NCBI GenBank assembly: GCA_905236595.1
Contig: CAJORE010000003.1
Location: 1-7,339 of the forward strand
Source: an uncultured Selenomonadaceae bacterium
GTDB taxonomy: Bacteria > Bacillota > Negativicutes > Selenomonadales > Selenomonadaceae
DNA: 7,339 nucleotides
Reading direction: 5' to 3'
A model generated the notes under the pieces. It saw only the letters and a program-made list of their open reading frames with translations. It did not search any database and was not told the origin of the DNA. A program made the position numbers and the translations under genes. This document shows, piece after piece, positions 1 through 6,460 of this stretch (position 1 is the first letter of the stretch; every line of letters starts with the position of its first letter).

Positions 1-1319
1 GCACCCATGCCATATTGAACGCCAAAAAAGTCGCCTTTAAGGACTTGGGACTTGTAATTATCGACGAAGAACAGCGGTTTGGCGTAAAACAAAAAGAAAA
101 AATCCGTTCCCGGGCGGCCGGCGTCGATGTCCTGTGTTTGTCGGCGACGCCTATCCCGCGCACGCTCCATATGTCGTTGGCGGGGGCGCGGGATATGAGC
201 CTCATAACCACACCCATCGCCGATCGGTTGCCGGTGCAAACCTACGTTATCGAGGACGACGATCGGTTGTTGGTGAACGCCATTAAGCGCGAGATAAAAC
301 GCGGCGGACAGGTGTTCTTCATATATAACCGCGTGGAAACAATCGACGTAATGCACGAACGTTTGGCCAATCTGCTTCCCGAAGCGCGGATTCAAACGGC
401 TCACGGACAAATGACGGAGGCGCTCTTAGAGCAAATAATGCTTGATTTTTACGAAGGCGACGTCGATGTCTTATTGGCCACAAGTATTATCGAAAACGGT
501 CTTGATGCACCAAACGCCAATACGATTATAATTTACGACGCGGATCATTTCGGCTTGGCGCAGCTGTACCAAATGCGCGGCCGCGTAGGCCGCAGTTCGA
601 CTTTGGCATTTGCCTACTTCGTCTACCGTCCCAACAAAATCCTCACCGAAACCGCCGAAAAACGCCTGCAAACCATGAAGGAATTCGCCGAATTGGGCGC
701 AGGATTTAAGATCGCCATGAAGGATTTATCCATTCGCGGCGCGGGCAATCTGTTGGGACACGAACAACACGGGAATATATCGAGTGTGGGCTTTAATATG
801 TATTGTCAAATGCTTGAGGAAGCGACGCGAATGTTTAAGCTCAAGCAAGGCAAAGACAGCGCCGTCGAAACAGCGCCGTCGGAAGAGCCGCTCATCGCCA
901 TCCACATCGAAGCGTACATTGACAGCGATTACATTGCCGACGCCGGGCATAAGCTTGAGATATACCGGCGCATTGCCGACATCCGCACGGACAACGAAAT
1001 TGACGATTTGCGCGAAGAACTTTGCGATCGGTTCGGCCAACCGGGGGATAACGTCACCGCCTTGCTGTCCGTAGCCAAATTGAAAAACAAAGCGCGCCGG
1101 TTGGGAATAAAATCCATCGTGGAACAAAAAAATTCCATGGATTTCACTTTCACGGAGAATAATAACCTCGACCCGCAACGCATGGCCGACATGAAAAAAA
1201 CCTTCGGCGCCAATGTCAACCTGCAACCATCGCGCCGTATGCTTAGCTTTAAGCTGACCGATCACAAAAACATCGGCCGATTTACCGAACGATTGCTAAA
1301 TTACATGGCGGGGGTCTGA
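1..1319 (+). CDS. mfd: Transcription-repair coupling factor Mfd, C-terminal part (5' truncated)
   Basis: Mfd is an ATP-dependent DNA translocase that removes RNA polymerase stalled at lesions and recruits UvrA for nucleotide excision repair. The frame is open from base 3 (Thr-His-Ala-Ile-Leu), matching the usual GTH-x-L stretch before motif II, so the ATG-less beginning reflects the window edge and not a start. About 438 residues of a normally ~1150-residue protein are present. Counting from Asn at base 18 as residue 2, the helicase motif II box DEEQ is at 17-20, SATPIPRTL (motif III) at 43-51, TSIIENGLD (motif V) at 156-164 and QMRGRVGR (motif VI) at 186-193. The following RGAGNLLG-HEQHG block (241-253) belongs to the translocation (TRG) region. 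Residues from about 290 to the end form the TRCF C-terminal domain (D7), which in the family masks the UvrA-binding surface. The frame is intact to a TGA, with a terminator 8 bases later. The family call is secure; the missing N-terminal UvrB-like and RNA polymerase-binding domains cannot be checked. Confidence 0.97.
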   Translation, partial: THAILNAKKVAFKDLGLVIIDEEQRFGVKQKEKIRSRAAGVDVLCLSATPIPRTLHMSLAGARDMSLITTPIADRLPVQTYVIEDDDRLLVNAIKREIKRGGQVFFIYNRVETIDVMHERLANLLPEARIQTAHGQMTEALLEQIMLDFYEGDVDVLLATSIIENGLDAPNANTIIIYDADHFGLAQLYQMRGRVGRSSTLAFAYFVYRPNKILTETAEKRLQTMKEFAELGAGFKIAMKDLSIRGAGNLLGHEQHGNISSVGFNMYCQMLEEATRMFKLKQGKDSAVETAPSEEPLIAIHIEAYIDSDYIADAGHKLEIYRRIADIRTDNEIDDLREELCDRFGQPGDNVTALLSVAKLKNKARRLGIKSIVEQKNSMDFTFTENNNLDPQRMADMKKTFGANVNLQPSRRMLSFKLTDHKNIGRFTERLLNYMAGV

Positions 1320-1327
1320 CCGCCGAA

Positions 1328-1374
1328 CCAAAAAAAGCCGCTCTGCCGTATTACAGCAGAGCGGCTTTTTTTGG
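1328..1374. terminator. Bidirectional intrinsic terminator between convergent genes
   Basis: Two perfect 19-base arms (1328-1346 and 1356-1374) flank a 9-base loop. The GC-rich core AGCCGCTCTGC pairs with GCAGAGCGGCT, and each arm carries a run of seven A or seven T outside the core, so a U-tract follows the hairpin in either direction. The repeat starts 8 bases after the mfd stop and lies 7 bases past the stop of the minus-strand gene at 1382, exactly where a shared terminator for two convergent units is expected. Confidence 0.93.
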
Positions 1375-1381
1375 TACAACG

Positions 1382-1603
1382 TCACCAACCCACGGAGATT
1401 GCCCAACCATCGCCGACTTCGCGATAATAAAGCCGCTCGTGGGGAAATTCCGGCGGCGGATCGTCGGTTCTGTGGCTTTCGATGATGAAGTACCGTCCCT
1501 CTTCATCCGCCCACGGCGATTGAAAACGGGTGCGGTTATGACGCATATGATCGGTTAAAAGGCGCTTGGCTATGTCCATCGCCATTTCTTGAGTCGCTTT
1601 CAT
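1382..1603 (-). CDS. Small hypothetical protein, 73 aa, last gene of the glycosyltransferase unit
   Basis: I do not recognise a family. The product is a soluble-looking protein with no signal peptide, membrane segment or cysteine. Residues 1-20 are likely helical (MKATQEMAMDIAKRLL). The rest is rich in aromatic and charged residues, with a DDPPPEFP stretch around 47-54 and a Trp/Gly-rich end (DGWAISVGW), suggesting a small helix-plus-beta fold. Evidence that it is real: it starts 9 bases after the stop of the preceding glycosyltransferase, has a near-consensus ribosome binding site AGGCGG at 1609-1614 (overlapping that stop codon, 5 bases from ATG), and ends 7 bases before the terminator repeat. 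The tight spacing implies co-transcription and perhaps translational coupling with the two glycosyltransferases. A role as a partner of those enzymes is only an inference from position. Confidence 0.75.
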   Translation of the reverse strand: MKATQEMAMDIAKRLLTDHMRHNRTRFQSPWADEEGRYFIIESHRTDDPPPEFPHERLYYREVGDGWAISVGW

Positions 1604-1612
1604 ATTGTCCGC

Positions 1613-2644
1613 CTATCGGTTCAACTTTTTCCGTGCCTCGGCGATAAACGCCGTGTATCTGTCCCACATGGCCGAACTTACCCGACGATTGGCAATGGGG
1701 TTAAAGGTAAACAGTGAACGTTCGTATTCATTGACGTTCTTTTCCAAAAAGAACAAATAGTCGCTGTATTCCAAAGGGAACACCTTCCGCTCCAAATATT
1801 CCCGAATGAGCATATCCCATTCGATGCGCGATAACAAAATCACGTCCTTTTGTTGCCCTTCCTGCCCCTCGTGCCGCCTGAAAAAAGACAGCGGCTCTTT
1901 AAAAATCGCAAAGTCACCCTTTTCCAACACCTCTACGCCCATGGCAACGTCGGAGATTACTTTCAAGCCTTTGGATTCGGCGCGCCAATAATGATGCGTC
2001 AAATCACGGCGGCGAAACAAATACGTCGTCGGTTCGCCAAATGCGTTGTGCGATTCGCGCAGGCACAGCCACACAACAAATTCGGCGGGATATATGGTGT
2101 AGGGAGCTTTCACGGGGAAGGGAAACTTTATTTGTTGCTTCGGATTGGTGTCGATGTCAATGACCATTCGTTGGCTGGTCACCAGGGAAACATTGTCGCG
2201 AGTGAGAAACACATCCATCATTTTGGACAATTTTTTGTCGGCCAAAATATCGTCGTCCATCAACCATTGCAAATATTCGCCGTGCGCCATTTCCTCAAAG
2301 GGCGCAAAATTTTCCTCCTTGGTTTTGGCGTCGCGGTTGCGTTTGTAGGTAAGGCGCGGATCGCTCAAATATTTTTGGATTCGCCGCTCGGTTTCGTTAT
2401 TGGTGGAATTGTCGCAGACCAACACTTCGACTTGCGGATAATCCTGCATAAGAGCGCTGTTTAGCGCCATTTCAAACAAAACCGGCCGATTGAAGGTGGG
2501 GATCATTACGCTGACCAAATTCGTCTTTACGCTTATGCGCGGCGCAGCGGCGGTTTTTTCGCCCGAAGCGCCGACAGTCTCCGCCGCACTTGACGTTTTG
2601 GACGAATCGTCCGCCGCAACCGCTTCGGAAGCCGATGTATTCAT
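1613..2644 (-). CDS. Family 2 (GT-A fold) glycosyltransferase, 343 aa
   Basis: The protein is predicted to transfer a sugar from a nucleotide-sugar donor; donor and acceptor are unknown. A GT-A domain begins at about residue 43 with VSVMIPTFNRP (44-54). VLVCDNS (74-80) supplies the aspartate expected to contact the nucleotide, and MDDD (129-132) is the DXD-type metal/donor site. A later SDVAMGVEVLEKGD block (231-244) followed by FRRHEGQEGQQ (255-265) is the kind of acceptor-side segment seen in many family 2 enzymes. There is no transmembrane segment, so it is probably cytoplasmic. Residues 1-40 are an Ala/Ser/Glu-rich, low-complexity and probably disordered tail. The start is supported by GGAGG at 2654-2658, 9 bases upstream, and by the ATGA overlap with the preceding glycosyltransferase, a classic sign of translational coupling. 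The family call is firm; a role in capsule, lipopolysaccharide-like or flagellar/S-layer glycan assembly is inference. Confidence 0.92.
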   Translation of the reverse strand: MNTSASEAVAADDSSKTSSAAETVGASGEKTAAAPRISVKTNLVSVMIPTFNRPVLFEMALNSALMQDYPQVEVLVCDNSTNNETERRIQKYLSDPRLTYKRNRDAKTKEENFAPFEEMAHGEYLQWLMDDDILADKKLSKMMDVFLTRDNVSLVTSQRMVIDIDTNPKQQIKFPFPVKAPYTIYPAEFVVWLCLRESHNAFGEPTTYLFRRRDLTHHYWRAESKGLKVISDVAMGVEVLEKGDFAIFKEPLSFFRRHEGQEGQQKDVILLSRIEWDMLIREYLERKVFPLEYSDYLFFLEKNVNEYERSLFTFNPIANRRVSSAMWDRYTAFIAEARKKLNR

Positions 2645-4617
2645 AACGCCTTTCCTCCGTTCATTATTTTGCGGCTAAGCCCCAACAGCCCCGCCAAATC
2701 ATTCTCCGTCGCGCCGCTTTCAATAGCGCGGTCAAAGCTCTCCGCCGCCGCTTTTGCCTCGCCGACATAAAGCAAACTGCGCCCCAACCGGTACCAGAAT
2801 TGCCCGTCCACCAACGGACTCTCGACGGTGACGGCTGCATACAGCGGCAAAACAGCCGCCATCTGTTCCTTTTGAAAGAGTTCGTTGGCCGCCCGCATCA
2901 TCTTTTCTTCATCAAAATCGAGAGCCGCCCGCGCAAAGCGGTTTATCATATCCCGCGTGCCGTAGCTTAAAAGTTCTTTCAGCAACGTCATATACGCATC
3001 AAAATCTTCGGCGGTCAAAGGATCGTCAAGGCCGAAATAACGCACGATACACCGTTGCATACCTCGCGGCAAAAGCGCCAGCTCCTCGGTCATGTCCGCA
3101 ATTTTCTCCGTCGGCAGCGCCAAAAGCGCCAGCGCCACATCACTCATGAATTTTGCCGTCAACGGTATGAGCGTGCGCGACGGAAGCGCCGAAGGCCGGC
3201 CTTGAACATCGGGTGTTTTCCAAATATACGGCAACAATGTTTCCCAAATGGGCTTATCCACATCATTGCGGTAGTAATGAAGCCCTTCAAAAAATAAGTT
3301 TGCCAAGCCTCGCGCCGCTTTTTGCGCCGCATTGACGAATTTGCCCGTGGCCATGAATTTTTCGTAGGAGCCGTCGGCCGGTTCGGTAAAATACAAAAAG
3401 GCGGCATCTCGCGGACGCTTCTGAAAATATTTGTGCAAAAATTGTTTGTCATCGGGCATTTTATAAAGCTTTTTCATGGCCGACAAAACTTTATGCGAAT
3501 CGGCATCCCGCGACATTTCAAAATAAGCGTTTACCATAAGCTCTTTGTGCCGTTCTTTCGCCAAACGATCAAAGAGCAAATCGACAGCTTCGTCAATGCG
3601 CCCTTCCAAATTGCGAATTAACGCCAGCGTTGTTTTGGCTTGGGGCAAATCCGCCAAAATGGTCGTCTCGTATGTTTTATAAAGATTCGGGTCGGCGGCT
3701 TTCTTCAAGATTTTCTCCAAATCGGTTTCGGCACGGGCGAAATTTTTGGCGTCCATGGCCAGCATGGCATCCTCCCACAAAAAATCGGGATAGTCCGGCA
3801 TATCGGCCAAAGCGCGATCAATTACTTTTTGCACGTCGGCGGCGGGGGCGTTTTTCCCGCGATGAGCCTTTATCAATATGCGGTACTGTTTGACATAAGC
3901 CTGCATAAGTCCGCCGGTTTTGCTTTTGATGGCCAAATCCGCATAATGAATGGCCTTGTCGTATTCCTTCAAGTTCAGGTACGTCGTCGAAAGATAGGTA
4001 TAATGTTCGGGTTTTTCGCCGCCCGCCGCCTCAATATCGGCCAGCAACAGCTCCAAATTGCGGCGGTTTTTCTTCTCCGTCAAACTGTACGAATAGCCGG
4101 TGTGATAAATGACCAGCGGCGAGGACAAAACCTGCCACGGTTTTTTGGTTTGGGGGAACTCCAAGGCTTCATGGACGCGCCCCGCATAACGCAGCTTCGT
4201 CAGCCGCCGAAAAATGCGCGTTTGCGTCGTACTGCTTATAAGTTGGTTGCCGTTATCCACATCTATGTTGTTAAGCGGGCTGTCCATGGCGATAATCTTG
4301 CGATTGCCGTGAATTTGCTCCACATAATTTCGCAAATTGGCCTGCGCTTCGGGCGAAAAATATTCGTCCGCATCAAGAAAGACGATCCAATCACCGTCGG
4401 CCTTGCCGATTGCGTAGTTTTTGGCCGCCGCAAAATCATTGCGCCACGCAAAAAAGAAAACCTTGGCACCGGCGTTTCTGGCTATTTCCACCGTCCTGTC
4501 CTTCGAGCCGGTATCGACGACAATCATTTCATCAACGATGTCTTTTATGTTTTTTATCCATGTGACGATGTTATCCTCTTCATCCTTTACGATAACACAC
4601 GCCGAAATTTTAGCCAT
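2641..4617 (-). CDS. Family 2 glycosyltransferase with long helical/TPR C-terminal region, 658 aa
   Basis: Residues 1 to about 195 form a GT-A domain of the SunS/TPR-linked type: ISACVIVKDEEDNI at 4-17, VVDTGSKDRT at 33-42 with the nucleotide-binding aspartate, FLDADEYF at 80-87 containing the DXD site D82-A-D84, and RVHEALE at 147-153. A TPR-like repeat follows at about 206-232 (YTYLSTTYLNLKEYDKAIHYADLAI) and another at about 605-634 near the C-terminus. The roughly 370 residues between them are mostly helical and weakly repeat-like, with no domain I can name. Proteins of this architecture glycosylate peptides or proteins, or act in surface glycan synthesis, with the TPR part likely binding a partner or acceptor. 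ATG is preceded by AAGGAG at 4627-4632, 9 bases away. Its stop overlaps the start of the next glycosyltransferase (ATGA), so the two enzymes are made together. There is no signal peptide or membrane segment. Confidence 0.92.
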   Translation of the reverse strand: MAKISACVIVKDEEDNIVTWIKNIKDIVDEMIVVDTGSKDRTVEIARNAGAKVFFFAWRNDFAAAKNYAIGKADGDWIVFLDADEYFSPEAQANLRNYVEQIHGNRKIIAMDSPLNNIDVDNGNQLISSTTQTRIFRRLTKLRYAGRVHEALEFPQTKKPWQVLSSPLVIYHTGYSYSLTEKKNRRNLELLLADIEAAGGEKPEHYTYLSTTYLNLKEYDKAIHYADLAIKSKTGGLMQAYVKQYRILIKAHRGKNAPAADVQKVIDRALADMPDYPDFLWEDAMLAMDAKNFARAETDLEKILKKAADPNLYKTYETTILADLPQAKTTLALIRNLEGRIDEAVDLLFDRLAKERHKELMVNAYFEMSRDADSHKVLSAMKKLYKMPDDKQFLHKYFQKRPRDAAFLYFTEPADGSYEKFMATGKFVNAAQKAARGLANLFFEGLHYYRNDVDKPIWETLLPYIWKTPDVQGRPSALPSRTLIPLTAKFMSDVALALLALPTEKIADMTEELALLPRGMQRCIVRYFGLDDPLTAEDFDAYMTLLKELLSYGTRDMINRFARAALDFDEEKMMRAANELFQKEQMAAVLPLYAAVTVESPLVDGQFWYRLGRSLLYVGEAKAAAESFDRAIESGATENDLAGLLGLSRKIMNGGKAL

Positions 4618-4632
4618 GGCAATATTCTCCTT

Positions 4633-4658
4633 TTACGGTTCCTTACGGGCATCTTACG
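4633..4658. repeat. Three helically phased TTACG repeats in the leader of the TPR glycosyltransferase
   Basis: TTACG occurs at 4633-4637, 4643-4647 and 4654-4658, spaced 10 and 11 bases apart, about one helical turn each. The first copy abuts the ribosome binding site of the downstream gene. The whole 78-base gap (4618-4695) is also bracketed by GCAATAT (4619-4625) and its complement ATATTGC (4688-4694). These could be operator half-sites or chance. On the minus strand the gap also holds GATAAT, a possible -10 box, but no matching -35 box at the right distance, and no terminator hairpin is visible. Confidence 0.3.
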
Positions 4659-4695
4659 ATAACTGCTCCATTATCGCCGCCCGCCGTATATTGCA

Positions 4696-6396
4696 TCATT
4701 CGCATACGCCGCAACGGCGACAGCCCTCGCGGCACGGCAAAGTGGCTGTCTGTTGTTTGGCGCGCCCGAGTTCGACGGCGAAATATTCGTCCCTTACGCC
4801 CATATCCAAAACGTGCCAAGGCAAAATTTCGTCGGCGTGGCGCTCCCGCTCCGCATAAAATTCCGGAGCGAGATTATATTCCCGCATGGCTCCCGCCAAA
4901 GCTTTTGCCCCGCCCCGTTCGGCGGCGAGGGCAATGGCCGGCGCCAAGCGGCGATCACCCCGCGCCAGGACGCTTTGCCAATAAGCACTCTTGGGCGATT
5001 CAAAAATCAGTTCGCATTTTTTTTCGCCCTTAAGCGCACCGCGAAGTTGTTTGACGGCACCGTCGGCATATTTCTTGGCGGCGGCGCCCACGCGTTCAAA
5101 CGGCGTAAACGGCTTTGGAACAAAGGGATTTACGCTGAGGGTAAGTTTGCCGATTTTCGGCGCATAAGCCAACACCTTCTTCGTCATGTCGGCAATGGCG
5201 AAAATATCCGCATCGTCCTCAAAGGGCAAAGCAACCATAAAATAAAAGCGAAAATTCCTTATCCCCGCCGACAAGCCCAAATCCACCGTGCGGAAAACGT
5301 CCGCTTCCTCAATGCCTTTGTTGATTATCCGGCGCATTTTCGCGCTGCCGGCTTCGGGAGCAACGGTCAGCGTGCGAAGTCCTCCCGCCGCCAAAGCATC
5401 CACCAACGTCTTGGTTACGGAATCGGCGCGAAACGACGCCACGGACATTTTCATTCCGCGAGACAGTATTTCCCGGCATATATCGTCGATATGGGGATAA
5501 TCGGAGAGCGCCGCGCCCATTAAGCCGATACGCTTGTTGTACCGTGCGGCGGCGTCAATGGTGTCCAGCAAAACTTGCGGCGAACGCACCCGCGGCCGCC
5601 GAAAACAGTACCCGGCCATACAAAAGCGGCAATGCCGCCCGCAACCTCGCGCCGCTTCCACGAGGTACATATTAAGTTCCGTGTTGTCGGTGACGATAAC
5701 GGTATGCGCCGGATAATCGTCAAGATTTTGGACCCATTGGCGACGCACTTTGACCGGCGCCCCCGCCGTATTTTCAATACGGTCGATGGTGCCGTCCCGA
5801 TTATAAAGCGGCGTATACAAAGACGGCACATAAACCCCGGGGACAGCGGCCAACCGCTCCAAAAGTTCTTCTTTGCCCGCGCCATCCCCCCGCGCCGCCA
5901 AAAATGCATCGGTGAACACGGGCAAAATTACTTCGCCTTCCCCGACGATGAATGCGTCCGCAAAATCCGCCAACGGCTCGGGATTAAAGGTGGCGCAAGG
6001 TCCGCCTACGATAACAAGCGGATCGTCGGCACGTCGCTTTTTGGCAACGGGTTCGATTCCGCCGCGTTTCAGCATGGCAACGACATTAAAGTAATCCGGT
6101 TCAAAGGACAAGGCAAAGGCTACAATATCAAAGCGAAAAAGTTCGTCCTGCGTTTCCATGGACAACAACGGAAAATCCGCCCGCGGCGGCAAAAAGAAAC
6201 GCTCGCAAACGGTGTCGCGGCGATTGTTCCACAGTTCATAAACGATATGAAAACCAAGATTGGACATTCCGACGAAATACGAATTGGGATAAACAAGCGC
6301 CACGCGGCAACGTCCGCCGGGTTTTATTATTGTATGCCCCGTTTCCTCGGCCAGGGCGGCGCGAATCTTCATTCGATAGTCTTGACGCAAAAACAT
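4696..6396 (-). CDS. Radical SAM protein with B12-binding-like N-terminus (COG1032 type, uncharacterised), 566 aa
   Basis: The radical SAM cluster motif is C252-x3-C256-x2-C259 (GCGRHCRFC), which binds the 4Fe-4S cluster that cleaves S-adenosylmethionine. Upstream, residues 30-165 (RVALVYPNSYFVGMSNLGF, later VIVGGPCATFNPEPLADF and VGEGE) look like the cobalamin-binding-type Rossmann domain common in this superfamily. Downstream, the barrel shows VAPEAGS (345-351), INKG (358-361) and FYFMVALPFEDD (384-395). NPFVPKPFTPFE at 423-434 and LPWHVLDMGV at 525-534 are conserved in a group of unassigned proteins related to TIGR03960. The protein ends in C555-x3-C559-x2-C562-x2-C565, with no DUF2344 partner fused or adjacent. 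The substrate is unknown. The start is uncertain: ATG at 6396 has GGGG only 1 base upstream, a TTG at 6388-6390 would have better spacing, and ATG at 6370-6372 (residue 9) has no visible ribosome binding site. Confidence 0.9.
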   Translation of the reverse strand: MFLRQDYRMKIRAALAEETGHTIIKPGGRCRVALVYPNSYFVGMSNLGFHIVYELWNNRRDTVCERFFLPPRADFPLLSMETQDELFRFDIVAFALSFEPDYFNVVAMLKRGGIEPVAKKRRADDPLVIVGGPCATFNPEPLADFADAFIVGEGEVILPVFTDAFLAARGDGAGKEELLERLAAVPGVYVPSLYTPLYNRDGTIDRIENTAGAPVKVRRQWVQNLDDYPAHTVIVTDNTELNMYLVEAARGCGRHCRFCMAGYCFRRPRVRSPQVLLDTIDAAARYNKRIGLMGAALSDYPHIDDICREILSRGMKMSVASFRADSVTKTLVDALAAGGLRTLTVAPEAGSAKMRRIINKGIEEADVFRTVDLGLSAGIRNFRFYFMVALPFEDDADIFAIADMTKKVLAYAPKIGKLTLSVNPFVPKPFTPFERVGAAAKKYADGAVKQLRGALKGEKKCELIFESPKSAYWQSVLARGDRRLAPAIALAAERGGAKALAGAMREYNLAPEFYAERERHADEILPWHVLDMGVRDEYFAVELGRAKQQTATLPCREGCRRCGVCE

Positions 6397-6403
6397 TCCC
6401 CGC

Positions 6404-6422
6404 TTTTACAGTAATGGTAAAA
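6404..6422. repeat. Short inverted repeat in the leader of the radical SAM gene
   Basis: TTTTAC (6404-6409) and GTAAAA (6417-6422) are perfect 6-base arms around a 7-base spacer, inside the 63-base gap between sigH and the radical SAM gene. An AT-rich element of this size could be an operator or a weak RNA hairpin just before the start codon. It has no G/C-rich stem, so it is not a terminator. A TATATT just upstream on the minus strand could serve as a -10 box, but its -35 position falls inside the sigH terminator stem and has a poor match. Confidence 0.3.
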
Positions 6423-6429
6423 ATATAAC

Positions 6430-6460
6430 AAAAAGACCGTCCCCGAAGGGGCGGTCTTTT
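6430..6460 (-). terminator. Intrinsic terminator of sigH with UUCG loop
   Basis: Read on the minus strand, AAAAGACCG plus CCCC pairs across a C(UUCG)G-type tetraloop with GGGG, one bulged A, and CGGTCTTTT, then another T. This is a strong GC stem with an unusually stable loop and a U-tract. The first base of the 5' arm is the last T of nothing downstream: it coincides with the A of the sigH TGA region (stop at 6460-6462), so the hairpin begins essentially at the stop codon. It should separate most sigH transcription from the radical SAM gene. Confidence 0.88.

Noticed and set aside
726..1265. 179-codon minus-strand frame inside mfd
   Set aside because: Antisense to conserved Mfd sequence and with no sensible product.
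1850..2464. 204-codon open frame on the plus strand opposite the second glycosyltransferase
   Set aside because: Shadow of the glycosyltransferase; no family resemblance of its own.
3640..4662. 340-codon open frame on the plus strand opposite the TPR glycosyltransferase
   Set aside because: It lies antisense to a gene with clear catalytic motifs and a ribosome binding site, and its translation has no recognisable domain. It is a by-product of the codon bias of the real gene.
4660..4695. Promoter for the glycosyltransferase unit built on GATAAT
   Set aside because: The -10 box is good but no acceptable -35 box lies 16-18 bases upstream.
5575..6414. 279-codon open frame on the plus strand opposite the radical SAM gene (also 4753-5523)
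   Set aside because: Antisense to a gene with unmistakable radical SAM motifs; composition is rich in Arg/His/Pro as expected for a shadow frame.
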